A DNA stretch of 64,000 bases from Candidatus Brocadiaceae bacterium S225 (GTDB taxonomy: Bacteria; Planctomycetota; Brocadiia; Brocadiales; Scalinduaceae), in NCBI GenBank assembly GCA_007859995.1, contig SMSL01000001.1, positions 1 through 64,000 on the forward strand, read 5' to 3'. Below, piece by piece: positions 48,749 to 57,385 of this stretch. Below the pieces are notes generated by a model, which worked only from the letters and a program-made list of their open reading frames with translations, was not told the origin of the DNA and made no database searches. The translations under genes were made by a program, and so were the position numbers. Every line of letters begins with the position of its first letter. Positions within the stretch are counted from its first letter, which is position 1.

Positions 48749-49303
48749 TTACTTTACGTTTCTAAAGTAGTCCCGAACTCTTGGTGACTTATTAAAGCCG
48801 ATAACATATTCATCTGTAGTTGACGCAGCCAAACTGCCTCCAAAATACTTTCCTGTCCTGAGCTCATAACACTCATAGCAATTACGACAGACACCGTCTG
48901 CCTTATCCCAGCCAGGAAAGTCACCTTTTATAAAGCGCTCAACATCACTATCCAGATCATCAGCACTTAGCCAGAAATACGTAGGACATTCACATAACGG
49001 ACACGGGCTATGGTATTTTGAATCCACTACTTTTGCAGGAGTCAGGTGCTTCAACTGAGAAGTACTCTCCGCATCCTTAATTCTTTCATTCCACGCCGCA
49101 TCTCCATTTGACTCTGATGAATCCTGGAACAGATGCCATTCAATATTACCACTATGTCTCTGATGGTATGCAGGGTCATCCGCCGATTTAAACGCCTCAA
49201 AGCTTGCAACCCACTCCTCAGCACCTACGTGTTTTATCCCGGTAACACCAATGCCCATAAAGGCAAATATACTCAAAATACACAGTATTCTCGGATATCT
49301 CAT
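48749..49303 (-). CDS. Secreted zinc-domain protein of the nxr operon
   Basis: 184 aa. A Sec signal peptide (about 1-28, ending VGAEEW) sends it to the same side as NXR. Residues about 100-158 carry CPLCECPTYFW ... FPGWDKADGVCRNC ... ELRTGKY, the same four-cysteine domain as the C-terminus of the metallopeptidase-like protein encoded 900 nt downstream. No CxxCH haem motif, so it does not look like the haem-containing NXR-T subunit reported for Kuenenia. GGGAGGAAA precedes the ATG. It lies 52 nt after nxrB. Function unknown; an NXR-associated structural or assembly protein is a reasonable guess. Confidence 0.7.
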   Translation of the reverse strand: MRYPRILCILSIFAFMGIGVTGIKHVGAEEWVASFEAFKSADDPAYHQRHSGNIEWHLFQDSSESNGDAAWNERIKDAESTSQLKHLTPAKVVDSKYHSPCPLCECPTYFWLSADDLDSDVERFIKGDFPGWDKADGVCRNCYECYELRTGKYFGGSLAASTTDEYVIGFNKSPRVRDYFRNVK

Positions 49304-49355
49304 ATTATAAATTTCCTCCCTTTATCAACTTTCAAGTTAATAGTGTAATTAGGTT

Positions 49356-50618
49356 TTAGTATGTGACCATGCGCTTTTCATCACTTTCCCATGTCGGCTC
49401 TTCGATTTTTACCCTGACAATTTCCGTACCGTCTGAAGCAAAGCCAATAGCCGTGTCGTTATACACCTCGACCTTCTTCCCCATCACCTCTGATTCATAA
49501 ATCTTTGGACCGTCTTCCACTTCAAATCTGGCTATCATAGTCTGGCTCGCTCTGAAAAGCGCCAAAACAGCCATCAACGTTCTGGAAGGCGAAGCGTATT
49601 TATCAAGTGCCTCGTCTACTCCGGGGCCAAACATCTGCCTTAAATAACTTCTAGGAGCCCACCTTGGCGGTATGTAGTATACATTAGGTTCTGTACCAAA
49701 CTGCGGGTAAAGAGGCAATGCGACTTTGTGCACATGAACCAACCAGTCCAATGGGTTCTTAGGATCCGGCTTCTTGTAATCACCGGTCAAAAGTCCATTC
49801 ATTCTAATCTTGCCCACACAGGCGGCCATACAACGAGCCTCCATTCTCCTACCCTTTGTCACAGGGTCCTTGCCTTCTACCCTTGGGTAGCAGGCAATAC
49901 ATTTTTCAGACATTCTTGTTTCGCCACGGTACATAGGCTTCTTATAAGGACACTGCTCAACACACTTCCTGTATCCCCTGCAACGCTTCTGATCTATTAA
50001 AACTATACCGTCTTCTTTACGTTTATATATAGCTTTCCTCGGGCAAGCAGCCAGACATGCCGGATAGGTACAGTGGTTACAAATTCTCTGTAGATAGAAA
50101 AACCATCTCTTGTGCACAGGCAGTTCAGAAGACTCCGCGGCAGCTTTCGTCTCATAGTTTGTCTTTTCACTTGCGGCGGTATCTTCGTAAATATTAGGGA
50201 ATCTCCACTCCTTGTCATCCGGAATATAACCAACCGCCACCTGGTTAAGACCCTTATTTTGAGCTAACTCGAAAATAGTATCACCGTTATAAAGCCCGTA
50301 AGGCGCCGTAGTTTCATCCTTATCTTCCGCACCGGTATACCACTCCATTGGGTTATTGCCGTTGTCCCACAGCATCTGCAATATCTTCTGATCCCAATGC
50401 TGAGGATACCCACCGTAAGGCTTTGTTTCGACATTATTCCACCACATATACTCCTGGCCTTTACTGTATGTCCATGTGCTCTTATGAGCCATCGTACAGG
50501 TCTGACAGGCAATACACCTGTTTATATTGAAGACCGCAGCAAACTGATGTTCCGGTCTTGACTCGAAGTACGGGTACTCCATTGTTCTCCCAAGGTGCCA
50601 ATTGTGAACAAGCGTCAT
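49356..50618 (-). CDS. nxrB: Nitrite oxidoreductase iron-sulfur subunit NxrB
   Basis: 420 aa, NarH-like. Four Cys groups: CIACQTCTMAHKS; CNHCTYPACLAACP; CRGYRKCVEQCP; CIACYPRVEG, joined further on by RCMAACVGKIR. These hold three 4Fe-4S clusters and one 3Fe-4S cluster (the Tyr in the third group replaces a Cys, as in NarH where Trp does). It passes electrons from the NxrA molybdenum site to NxrC. There is no export signal, so it probably crosses the membrane bound to Tat-signalled NxrA. AAGGAGGAA lies at ideal distance from the ATG. It is widely used as a marker gene for nitrite oxidisers and anammox. Confidence 0.93.
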   Translation of the reverse strand: MTLVHNWHLGRTMEYPYFESRPEHQFAAVFNINRCIACQTCTMAHKSTWTYSKGQEYMWWNNVETKPYGGYPQHWDQKILQMLWDNGNNPMEWYTGAEDKDETTAPYGLYNGDTIFELAQNKGLNQVAVGYIPDDKEWRFPNIYEDTAASEKTNYETKAAAESSELPVHKRWFFYLQRICNHCTYPACLAACPRKAIYKRKEDGIVLIDQKRCRGYRKCVEQCPYKKPMYRGETRMSEKCIACYPRVEGKDPVTKGRRMEARCMAACVGKIRMNGLLTGDYKKPDPKNPLDWLVHVHKVALPLYPQFGTEPNVYYIPPRWAPRSYLRQMFGPGVDEALDKYASPSRTLMAVLALFRASQTMIARFEVEDGPKIYESEVMGKKVEVYNDTAIGFASDGTEIVRVKIEEPTWESDEKRMVTY

Positions 50619-50689
50619 AATATTCCTCCTTAATATCTATTTAATATTGTCTGTAGTATCACTAAAAATCTATTCAATTCTATTTCTAT

Positions 50690-51631
50690 TTATTCTGCTG
50701 CCTCTAAAGTTATCGGTCTCCATCTTATACTGACAGATTTAAGACCATTCCTGTCGCCATCTTCTCCATTCCAGACAGCCATATTAAAGAATGTTGATTT
50801 GCCTGGAACAAACTGAACATCATTTGCATCCGGAGTTGATAAAGGCCTGTAAACTATAACCTCCCACCGACCATCAACCCAGGCACCTGCACCATCGACA
50901 TCCTGATGTTCCTGCGCTGTAAGCGTACCAAAACCAACGGCATTCAGATCTTCCACAGAACGACCCCTTGCCTGAGACAGCAATGATCCTGCAGCATATC
51001 CGCCAGACATAAGATCGGCACCTTCGTGTGCCTTCTTATTGATAAGAACAGGATTAGGATCAAAATCAAAATCAGTAAACATATCAGGATACTGATCTTC
51101 CATATGCTCATATCCACCGTCTGCGCGTAAATCACGTTCCCAGTCGGCTTTCCAATGCCAGATATTTACAATCTTGCCCCTGTCACCCATTCTAGGGCTA
51201 AAAGGAGTTTCCGGAGATATTTTTACAATTTCAATAGGGAACATCAAACCAACTGCATCCCTAAACTGCTCATGCTTAATAGCTCTATCATTCTCTGTTG
51301 CATCACTCCAATTGATACCAAAGAAAATTGTTTCTCCATTATGGACACCCCTGACCTCAACTTCAGATACAGAGCCACCTCCGTTTGGGAATGACCTATC
51401 CTGCATCTGCAAATTAACTGTGTATGATGGTGCATGCGCAAGGGCATCAGCAGCCCCTTCCAAATCGGTATTTACAAACTTGACGGTCAGTCCTTCTTCA
51501 GTGGGTATGTTCTCTTCCACTGTTGCTTCCTGCTCAAGGCTTTGCGAAAAAACCTCACCACTACATAAAAAGAACATTGCGACAAAGGCGCTTCCCAGGA
51601 AAATTGACTTTCGTTTAAGGCCTCTCAACAT
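50690..51631 (-). CDS. nxrC: Nitrite oxidoreductase haem subunit NxrC
   Basis: About 313 aa from the ATG at 51631; GGAGG lies 8 nt upstream and falls inside the longer frame that starts at 51646. A Sec signal peptide ends around residue 30 (FLCSGEVFSQS). The body is an ethylbenzene-dehydrogenase/DMSO-reductase gamma-like haem-b-binding domain (YTVNLQMQDRSFPNGGGS; FGINWSDATEND; VNIWHWKADWERDL; WEVIVYRPL). It accepts electrons from NxrB and hands them to a soluble carrier. First gene of the nxr operon, with nxrB 71 nt downstream. Confidence 0.85.
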   Translation of the reverse strand: MLRGLKRKSIFLGSAFVAMFFLCSGEVFSQSLEQEATVEENIPTEEGLTVKFVNTDLEGAADALAHAPSYTVNLQMQDRSFPNGGGSVSEVEVRGVHNGETIFFGINWSDATENDRAIKHEQFRDAVGLMFPIEIVKISPETPFSPRMGDRGKIVNIWHWKADWERDLRADGGYEHMEDQYPDMFTDFDFDPNPVLINKKAHEGADLMSGGYAAGSLLSQARGRSVEDLNAVGFGTLTAQEHQDVDGAGAWVDGRWEVIVYRPLSTPDANDVQFVPGKSTFFNMAVWNGEDGDRNGLKSVSIRWRPITLEAAE

Positions 51632-52033
51632 GACTATAACCTCCACTAAAATTATAAAATGAATCTTAAAGATGTACTAAAGAAAAAGTCAGAAAATCAT
51701 TATATGTTATATCAATAAAAACTCAACATCAAAAATGAGAAAATTTAAAATTCCCACAAAACTATCAATGAAATTAAATGACCTCCCAAAGCTACAAGAT
51801 TTTTCTAAGCACAAATACCAGAGACGGTTAACATATCCTACTGATAGCTCCGTGATCTTTCTCTGGCAACTTGTATATGCAAGCTATGATGTGCGGTTGG
51901 AATGATTTCTCAGAAATTATTGTTGTCATTTACCACTTTAACACAAACCACTTAATGGTCCATACCTTTCAATCGCCCTCTCCGGTAGAAAACCCTGCAG
52001 CCATTAATAATCAAAAGCAAGACTGTGGAATGT
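51632..52033. other. Long nxr leader region
   Basis: About 390 nt separate the predicted sigma-54 transcription start (near 52023) from nxrC. The region is AT-rich, with no open frame of note. Only weak inverted repeats are seen (for example CTTG-N6-CAAG near 51870). A long leader could carry RNA-level control, but no known riboswitch motif was recognised. Confidence 0.4.
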
Positions 52034-52049
52034 AGCAATACATGTGCCA
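52034..52049 (-). promoter_or_regulatory. Sigma-54 (RpoN) promoter of the nxr operon
   Basis: Read on the minus strand: TGGCAC-ATGTA-TTGCT, identical to the -24/-12 consensus TGGCAC-N5-TTGC(A/T), with GG and GC at the right distance. It points at nxrC. The adjacent gene encodes a sigma-54-dependent activator. The predicted start is near 52023. Confidence 0.85.
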
Positions 52050-52131
52050 CACTATGTTATTACAAAAGCATGCATTAATATTGTAATATAACATGCACGA
52101 TTACAAAGATATATGACAATGATATCGAATG

Positions 52132-52226
52132 CTTCAGCCACCAAACAGAACCCTTCAGTCACCAAATCACTTGACATTGTGTCATATTTCTTTCATACAG
52201 AATAAAAACAGAGACATAATGTCAAA
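52132..52226. promoter_or_regulatory. Candidate enhancer sites for the NtrC-type activator
   Basis: Two palindromic sites share the core TTGACATTRTGTC: 52171-52184 (TGACA-TTG-TGTCA) and, inverted, 52213-52226 (GACAT-A-ATGTC). Their centres are 40 bp apart, about four helical turns. Between them and the promoter are two direct repeats CTTCAGYCACCAAA at 52132 and 52153, exactly 21 bp apart. Placement 80-180 bp upstream of the -24 box is typical of NtrC-type enhancers. Which repeat binds which protein is unknown. Confidence 0.65.
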
Positions 52227-52281
52227 TACACCAAACACATAAACAATGGTGGCCTTGACACTTAGCCTATTCAAAAAAACA

Positions 52282-53730
52282 TCAGCTATTTGTGTTATCA
52301 TCATCTTCCTCCTCCTGCCTCCTCTCCTCTTTTTTTAATTCTTCCTTCTCAGCCTCTTCTTCCAGTAAATTCATTTTTCTATAGATAGTCCTGGGAGTAA
52401 TGCCAAGTAATTTCGCGGTAACTTCCTTGTCGCCATTTGATCTCTTTAGCGTTTCAATAATTATTTTCTCCTCAATTTCACGCAATGGCATACCAAATGG
52501 TATAGAAAATTTCCTATCTTCAGTATTGTCACCTGCAATATTCCCTGCAATATTCCCAGGAAGATCCTTTTGCGTGATGATCCGATCTTGAGTTAAAACG
52601 ACAGCCCTCTCAATTACATTTTTTATTTCACGTACATTACCAGGCCACTGATATTCCGTCATAATATCCTGAGCTTCCTCAGAAATTCCGTCTACTCTCT
52701 TATTATTTTTTTTCTGATAAATCTTAAGGAAATGACTTATCAGCAGAGGAATATCCTCCCTTCTTTCTCTCAGCGGAGGTATATCTATGGTAATCACATT
52801 CAACCGGTAAAACAAATCTTCTCTAAATCTTTTCTGTTTTATTGCATTTGCAAGATCAACGTTAGTCGCTGAAATTATCCGGACGTTACTTTTTATAACG
52901 CGAGTACCTCCTAAACGTTCAAATTCACCCTCCTGTAAAACCCGAAGTAGTTTAACCTGTATGGATGGAGTTATTTCTCCTATTTCATCAAGAAACAATG
53001 TCCCATTATGAGCCAATTCAAAACGACCTTCTTTCTGGTTAACGGCACCCGTAAACGCCCCCTTTTCATAACCGAACAGTTCAGATTCGAGAAGTGTATC
53101 CGGTAACGCCGCACAACTTATTTTTACAAATGGCTTGCCCGTTCCCGCCCCTATACTGTGTATAAGTGACGCTATGGCCTCTTTTCCGGTACCACTTTCA
53201 CCTTGAATCAATACTGACGCCTGGCTTGGTGCAACTTGTTCAGCTAATTTTATAACATCACACATTACGGCACTTTGCCCGATAATGTCAGCATGCCTAT
53301 CGTGTTCGGAATGCGCAAGCTGCTCATGCAAATATTTATTCTCTACAACGAGAGCCTGTTTCTCAACCGCCTTTCTGATCATATTGGTAATCACTATTTT
53401 CTTGAAAGGCTTTGTAATGAAATCATAAGCGCCATCCTTCATGGCACCAACAGCCTTCTCGATTGTACCGTGAGCTGTAATTAATATGACCTCTACTTCT
53501 GGCTTGATTAACTTTGAAGCCTTAAGCAGTTGAAGACCATCCATTTTATGCATTTTCAGATCTGAAAGCATTACATTGATTTTTTTTTCACGCAAAATTT
53601 CCAGTGCGCTTTCACCGCTTTCTGCTAAAAAGACTTCATAGCCCTCTTTAGAAAGCATCTTTGACAGTGCGACCCTGATACTTTCCTGATCATCAACAAT
53701 CAAAACTGTCTGCTTTGTTGAATTATTCAA
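52282..53730 (-). CDS. NtrC-family sigma-54-dependent response regulator
   Basis: 482 aa with a TTG start (AAAGG six bases upstream; the next ATG would remove part of the receiver). The receiver has phospho-Asp in INVMLSDLKMHKMDG. The AAA+ domain has Walker A GESGTGKEAIASL, the sigma-54 contact loop GAFTGA, Walker B TLFLDEIGE and an arginine-finger region. A Fis-type HTH (DKEVTAKLLGITPRTIYRKM) precedes a Glu/Arg-rich tail. It overlaps the kinase gene by 8 nt. It ends 230 nt upstream of a sigma-54 promoter aimed at nxr, so it is the prime candidate regulator of nitrite oxidation. Confidence 0.93.
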   Translation of the reverse strand: MNNSTKQTVLIVDDQESIRVALSKMLSKEGYEVFLAESGESALEILREKKINVMLSDLKMHKMDGLQLLKASKLIKPEVEVILITAHGTIEKAVGAMKDGAYDFITKPFKKIVITNMIRKAVEKQALVVENKYLHEQLAHSEHDRHADIIGQSAVMCDVIKLAEQVAPSQASVLIQGESGTGKEAIASLIHSIGAGTGKPFVKISCAALPDTLLESELFGYEKGAFTGAVNQKEGRFELAHNGTLFLDEIGEITPSIQVKLLRVLQEGEFERLGGTRVIKSNVRIISATNVDLANAIKQKRFREDLFYRLNVITIDIPPLRERREDIPLLISHFLKIYQKKNNKRVDGISEEAQDIMTEYQWPGNVREIKNVIERAVVLTQDRIITQKDLPGNIAGNIAGDNTEDRKFSIPFGMPLREIEEKIIIETLKRSNGDKEVTAKLLGITPRTIYRKMNLLEEEAEKEELKKEERRQEEEDDDNTNS

Positions 53731-55492
53731 TTATATCCTTTCCACAACTTTCAAGAGGAAAACTAACAACCATGGTTGTACCCTTGTCAATTGTACTCTT
53801 ACAAATAATTTCGCCATGATGCCCTTCCACTGTCTTCATCGTCAAGGCAAGGCCCAAACCGGTGCCGTCAGCTTTTGCACTATAAAACGGATCAAAAACC
53901 CGTTGTATGTCATCTTTACTGATACCTGATCCGGTATCAGTAATACAAACTTCAATACAGTTATCCTTAAGCCTTGTAGATATGCTTAATTTGCCGCCGT
54001 CAGGCATTGCCTCAAAAGAGTTCTTCAATATATTAAGAAATGCCTGTTTTATCTGATTTACATCGAGCAATATTAACGGCAGATCAGAAGCATAATTCTC
54101 TTTTAGAGTAATACCTCTTTGCACCCTCTCCTTATTAAAGAATTTTGAAAGTTCAATTAATATATTATTGACAGAAGCCGGTTTTGTATCCAACCTTGGA
54201 AATCTTGCAAACCGTAAATACACGTCACTCATTTCAGTTAAAGTATCTACCTCATTAAGAATGGATTGAATCAGGTTCTCCGCATCACTCTTTTTCTCTC
54301 CATTATCCTTGCTGATTTCGTCATACAATAACTCTGTATTTAAACTAATCGAACTTAATGGGTTTCTTATTTCATGGGCAACCTTTGCAGACATTTCTCC
54401 AATAGTTGCGAGACGTTCCGAATGCAATAATTGTTGTTCAAGTTTTTTTCTTTCTGTAATATCGTGGCTTGTCAACACCGTACCCCAATATTTACCACTG
54501 GGATCAATTATTGCGGAATATGTGTTATAGAGAAAACCGTTCTTTGTCTTTATCTCCTGATGCTGTGACGTTTCTATTCCATTTCTGAAACTTTCAGTTA
54601 TATTTGATGCTATCCCTCCTATATAAGGAACCTGGCCATCTTTAACTGATTTATTTAATAGTTCTTCGCTTTTTACTTTCCATGTTTTTTCAATTTCCTT
54701 ATTGCACATTGTCACCTTATCATTAGGATCTATAAAGACAACCCCTTCTGCCATATTTTCTAATGTTGATTTTATCTCAAACAGCACATCATCTCTGCTT
54801 TTTCTTAATTTATCCATTAGTGATGTCACAAAATATACCGAAATAAATATTGTGCTGGCAAGCGCAAAGAAAATACACAGTATGTAAGCTTCAGAATGCC
54901 AAAGCTCGTCACTATATTTAAACGCAGAAAACATTTGTAAAGGCTGATGGGGTATTATAGAATAATACTCCAGTAATAAAAGCAACGCAAAAAGGCTTGC
55001 CGCAAACAACGCTTGCAGATAACTATACTTTTTTTCTAAAAATATTCCACCTATTATGGCGTGAAACAAAAAATAAAATATAAAGGGATTTTCAATACCA
55101 CCTGCAAAGTACAAAAGGCATATAAGGAAGAAATGATCAGTCATGATTTGTATACCCGCATGCATCTGCACAGATACAAATGTTTTTGCCCGGATAGCTT
55201 CTGTGTAGAATAAGAAACCCGCATTGGTTAATCCAATGATTACGCCTATGGCATATAATGGAATAACCTGCTCTAAAACGCTAAAAACACTGCTGAAGAT
55301 ATATGTCGTAATAAACAAGCCTGATATTGCAATCCAGCGCAGAAGGATCAGCCAGCGCATACGTTCTACTAATTCCGTTTTTTTTAAATTTTCCTTGAAC
55401 ACCGATGCCAGCTCCTGTTTCGGTAAGTTATTGTCAACATTGCGTGTAAAAATCCAATTATCATAACTGCTATAGCGATATCTTTTCGTCAC
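53723..55492 (-). CDS. Membrane PAS histidine kinase, partner of the NtrC-type regulator
   Basis: 589 aa with a GTG start. About six membrane helices occupy residues 45-225. A PAS domain follows (about 240-350: ENMAEGVVFIDPNDKVTMCN), then HisKA with phospho-His in AKVAHEIRNPLSSISLN and HATPase_c (FLNILKNSFEAMPDGGKLS; ITDTGSGIS; GTGLGLALT). The membrane part may sense the quinone pool or a membrane ligand, and the PAS domain may hold a cofactor. Neither ligand can be read from the sequence. Coupled to the regulator gene by an 8-nt overlap. Confidence 0.9.
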   Translation of the reverse strand: MTKRYRYSSYDNWIFTRNVDNNLPKQELASVFKENLKKTELVERMRWLILLRWIAISGLFITTYIFSSVFSVLEQVIPLYAIGVIIGLTNAGFLFYTEAIRAKTFVSVQMHAGIQIMTDHFFLICLLYFAGGIENPFIFYFLFHAIIGGIFLEKKYSYLQALFAASLFALLLLLEYYSIIPHQPLQMFSAFKYSDELWHSEAYILCIFFALASTIFISVYFVTSLMDKLRKSRDDVLFEIKSTLENMAEGVVFIDPNDKVTMCNKEIEKTWKVKSEELLNKSVKDGQVPYIGGIASNITESFRNGIETSQHQEIKTKNGFLYNTYSAIIDPSGKYWGTVLTSHDITERKKLEQQLLHSERLATIGEMSAKVAHEIRNPLSSISLNTELLYDEISKDNGEKKSDAENLIQSILNEVDTLTEMSDVYLRFARFPRLDTKPASVNNILIELSKFFNKERVQRGITLKENYASDLPLILLDVNQIKQAFLNILKNSFEAMPDGGKLSISTRLKDNCIEVCITDTGSGISKDDIQRVFDPFYSAKADGTGLGLALTMKTVEGHHGEIICKSTIDKGTTMVVSFPLESCGKDIIE

Positions 55493-55582
55493 TGTAAAGT
55501 CAATAAAAAAATGGAAAATACTATATTAAAAAGTGTACACATTGAAAAAGGTCAGATAAATTATTTTTTCTACAACAGACTA

Positions 55583-55610
55583 TTGACAACAAATTCACCA
55601 TTTGTATAAT
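55583..55610 (+). promoter_or_regulatory. Sigma-70-type promoter of the lipoyl-domain gene
   Basis: Perfect TTGACA and TATAAT boxes separated by 16 bp, 75 nt upstream of the ATG at 55685. It points away from the divergent kinase gene. Confidence 0.8.
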
Positions 55611-55684
55611 CAGCTTTTACTTTTACAAACAACATTAATAACCCATTATTTAAGTACCTTTTTAAAAAAAACTATTAAATAACA

Positions 55685-55933
55685 ATGCAAAAAGAATTTG
55701 AGATGCCCGATATCGGAATTGAAACTGATGATGAAATTACTGTTTCTTTCTGGCACATTGAAGAAGACGAAGAGTTTGAAAAAGATGACGATCTTCTGGA
55801 AGTTTCTACGAATAAAGTAAATTTTAGTATTGCGGCACCAAGAACCGGCAGGTTAGTTGAAATTTTTGCTCAGGAAGGTGATGTGGTAACCGTTGGTGAT
55901 GTTATCGCCTTAATTGAGACAATAAATGATTAA
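55685..55933 (+). CDS. Stand-alone lipoyl/biotinyl-type domain protein
   Basis: 82 aa, one biotinyl-lipoyl fold and nothing else. The attachment hairpin reads EVSTNKVNFSIAAP, with Lys44 in the lipoylation position (E-x3-x-K-V as in E2 domains). The N-terminus FEMPDIGIETDDEITVSFWH matches E2 lipoyl domains. It differs from GcvH in being shorter. No 2-oxoacid dehydrogenase, glycine cleavage or ligase gene lies nearby, so its partner is unknown. It has its own strong sigma-70 promoter and precedes holB by 79 nt. Confidence 0.8.
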   Translation: MQKEFEMPDIGIETDDEITVSFWHIEEDEEFEKDDDLLEVSTNKVNFSIAAPRTGRLVEIFAQEGDVVTVGDVIALIETIND

Positions 55934-56011
55934 GCATAGCCACGTTTGACTGAAAACTGTATTTACTTTACACAGATTTCAGTTCAAAGCGGTTTTTTAG
56001 TACATCTCATT

Positions 56012-57052
56012 ATGCCATTTTCCGATATTCTTGCACAAGATCATATTATTGACCACTTCAAAAAGGCAATTAAAGCTGATCAGCTCTCTCACGCATATAT
56101 CTTTACCGGACAAGAAGGCATTGGGAAGACTTTATTCGCGAAGGAATTTGCAAAAGCACTTAATTGTAAGAGCGATGGAAACGATTCCTGTAATTTGTGC
56201 CAGAACTGCATTCGTATAGAAAAGCACAACCATCCTGATATTTTCTGGACAGAGAGAGAAGAAAAAGCAAAATTTATCAAGATTGAAAATATCAGAAATT
56301 TACAGAACTCTGTAAGGCTGAGCCCACTCGAATCTGACTTCAAAATATTCATCATCAAAGAAGCAGACAGGATGAATGAGGAGGCTTCAAACTGCCTGTT
56401 GAAAACACTTGAAGAACCCTCACCAAACACCATTATTATACTCATCACCAACTCAATTACTTCTATTAAGGATACTATCAGATCAAGATGTCAGATTATC
56501 AGATTCCATCCAATACCAATCCACATAATAGAAAACCAGTTAAAAGATAAATTTGATGCTGATAATAACAAGATTAGATGGATATCAAGGTTTTGTAACG
56601 GAAGCCTGGGAAATGCGCTGCATCTGCTGAGTGACAATCATTACGAAATAAACAATGAGATTGTCACTCGTATGACCGAACCAGACATGGATAATCTTGT
56701 TTTTGCCGAAGAAGTGATCGATTCCTATTTAAGCGCTGGAGATTCTTTAGAAGAAAAAAGGCAAATCCTTAAGAGCATCTTACATTGCATTTTACAATTA
56801 TACCGGGATCTTTTAATAATTAAAGTTATGAACGTGCATGATATTCAACAAAAGAAGCTCTCTCTTTTCAATACAGATCGTGAGGATATCCTGCAGAAAC
56901 ACGCTAATTATTTGACTCAGGAACAGATAATGTACGTAATTGATGAGATTTTAGAGTCTATCCAATACATTGATTTCAACCTGAATATAAATTTACTGAT
57001 CGAAAACATAATTACAAGAATTACCGTTTTGAATTCTAAGGCGAGATCATAG
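56012..57052 (+). CDS. holB: DNA polymerase III delta-prime subunit
   Basis: About 346 aa from the ATG at 56012 (the upstream frame to a TTG at 55946 lacks homology). PFSDILAQDHIIDHFKKAI is the usual N-terminus. Walker A is FTGQEGIGKTLFAKEFA. A zinc module has CNLCQNCIRIEKHNHPD, and sensor/SRC regions are seen (EEASNCLLKTLEEPSPNTI; RSRCQIIRFHP). The C-terminal clamp-loader helical domain is present. It is part of the sliding-clamp loader. Confidence 0.88.
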   Translation: MPFSDILAQDHIIDHFKKAIKADQLSHAYIFTGQEGIGKTLFAKEFAKALNCKSDGNDSCNLCQNCIRIEKHNHPDIFWTEREEKAKFIKIENIRNLQNSVRLSPLESDFKIFIIKEADRMNEEASNCLLKTLEEPSPNTIIILITNSITSIKDTIRSRCQIIRFHPIPIHIIENQLKDKFDADNNKIRWISRFCNGSLGNALHLLSDNHYEINNEIVTRMTEPDMDNLVFAEEVIDSYLSAGDSLEEKRQILKSILHCILQLYRDLLIIKVMNVHDIQQKKLSLFNTDREDILQKHANYLTQEQIMYVIDEILESIQYIDFNLNINLLIENIITRITVLNSKARS

Positions 57053-57114
57053 TATTATCTTTTACAGTAAATTAAGAGTATTCACATCACTTTCTCAACA
57101 ATAATTATATATGG

Positions 57115-57300
57115 AAGACAAAGAACGCCAAAGACACACGAATAGGGACAATATTTGGAGTAATAAAAGTTGGCCAGATGCAAGTAGAGTGTAACGGTTG
57201 TGGTAAGAAAGTATATACAACAAGAAAGCTATTTGTGACTGATGGAGATAGTGCAATATTGAGAGGCCAACGACACAAATCAGTTCTCAAGTCAAATTGA
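57115..57300 (+). pseudogene. Possible transposase remnant with zinc-ribbon start
   Basis: A short frame reads DTRIGTIFGVIKVGQMQVEC, then NGCGKKVYTTRKLF and ~25 further residues to TGA 57298-57300. A Cys-x2-Cys ribbon after a beta strand is common near the N-terminus of several transposase families (for example ISKra4 or UPF0236 types), but there is no long frame and no terminal repeat. The only in-frame ATG is at 57178 and has no ribosome site. Decayed insertion sequences lie nearby, which supports the remnant reading. Confidence 0.3.
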
Positions 57301-57385
57301 TCAGGTAAATGAAGTGTTAGGCAAAGCGTGTAAGATTGCTTACCTGACAGCCGGGGGGTTTACCTTTATCTAAAACTCTCATATT

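Noticed and set aside
48749..49303. Identification of the secreted zinc protein as NXR-T
   Set aside because: NXR-T of Kuenenia is described as haem-containing, whereas this protein has CxxC pairs but no CxxCH motif, and I cannot compare the sequences here.
51875..51900. Second sigma-54-like site (CCGCAC...TTGCA) in the nxr leader
   Set aside because: The spacing between the two boxes is 8 instead of 5 bases and the GG is missing, so it cannot be a -24/-12 promoter.
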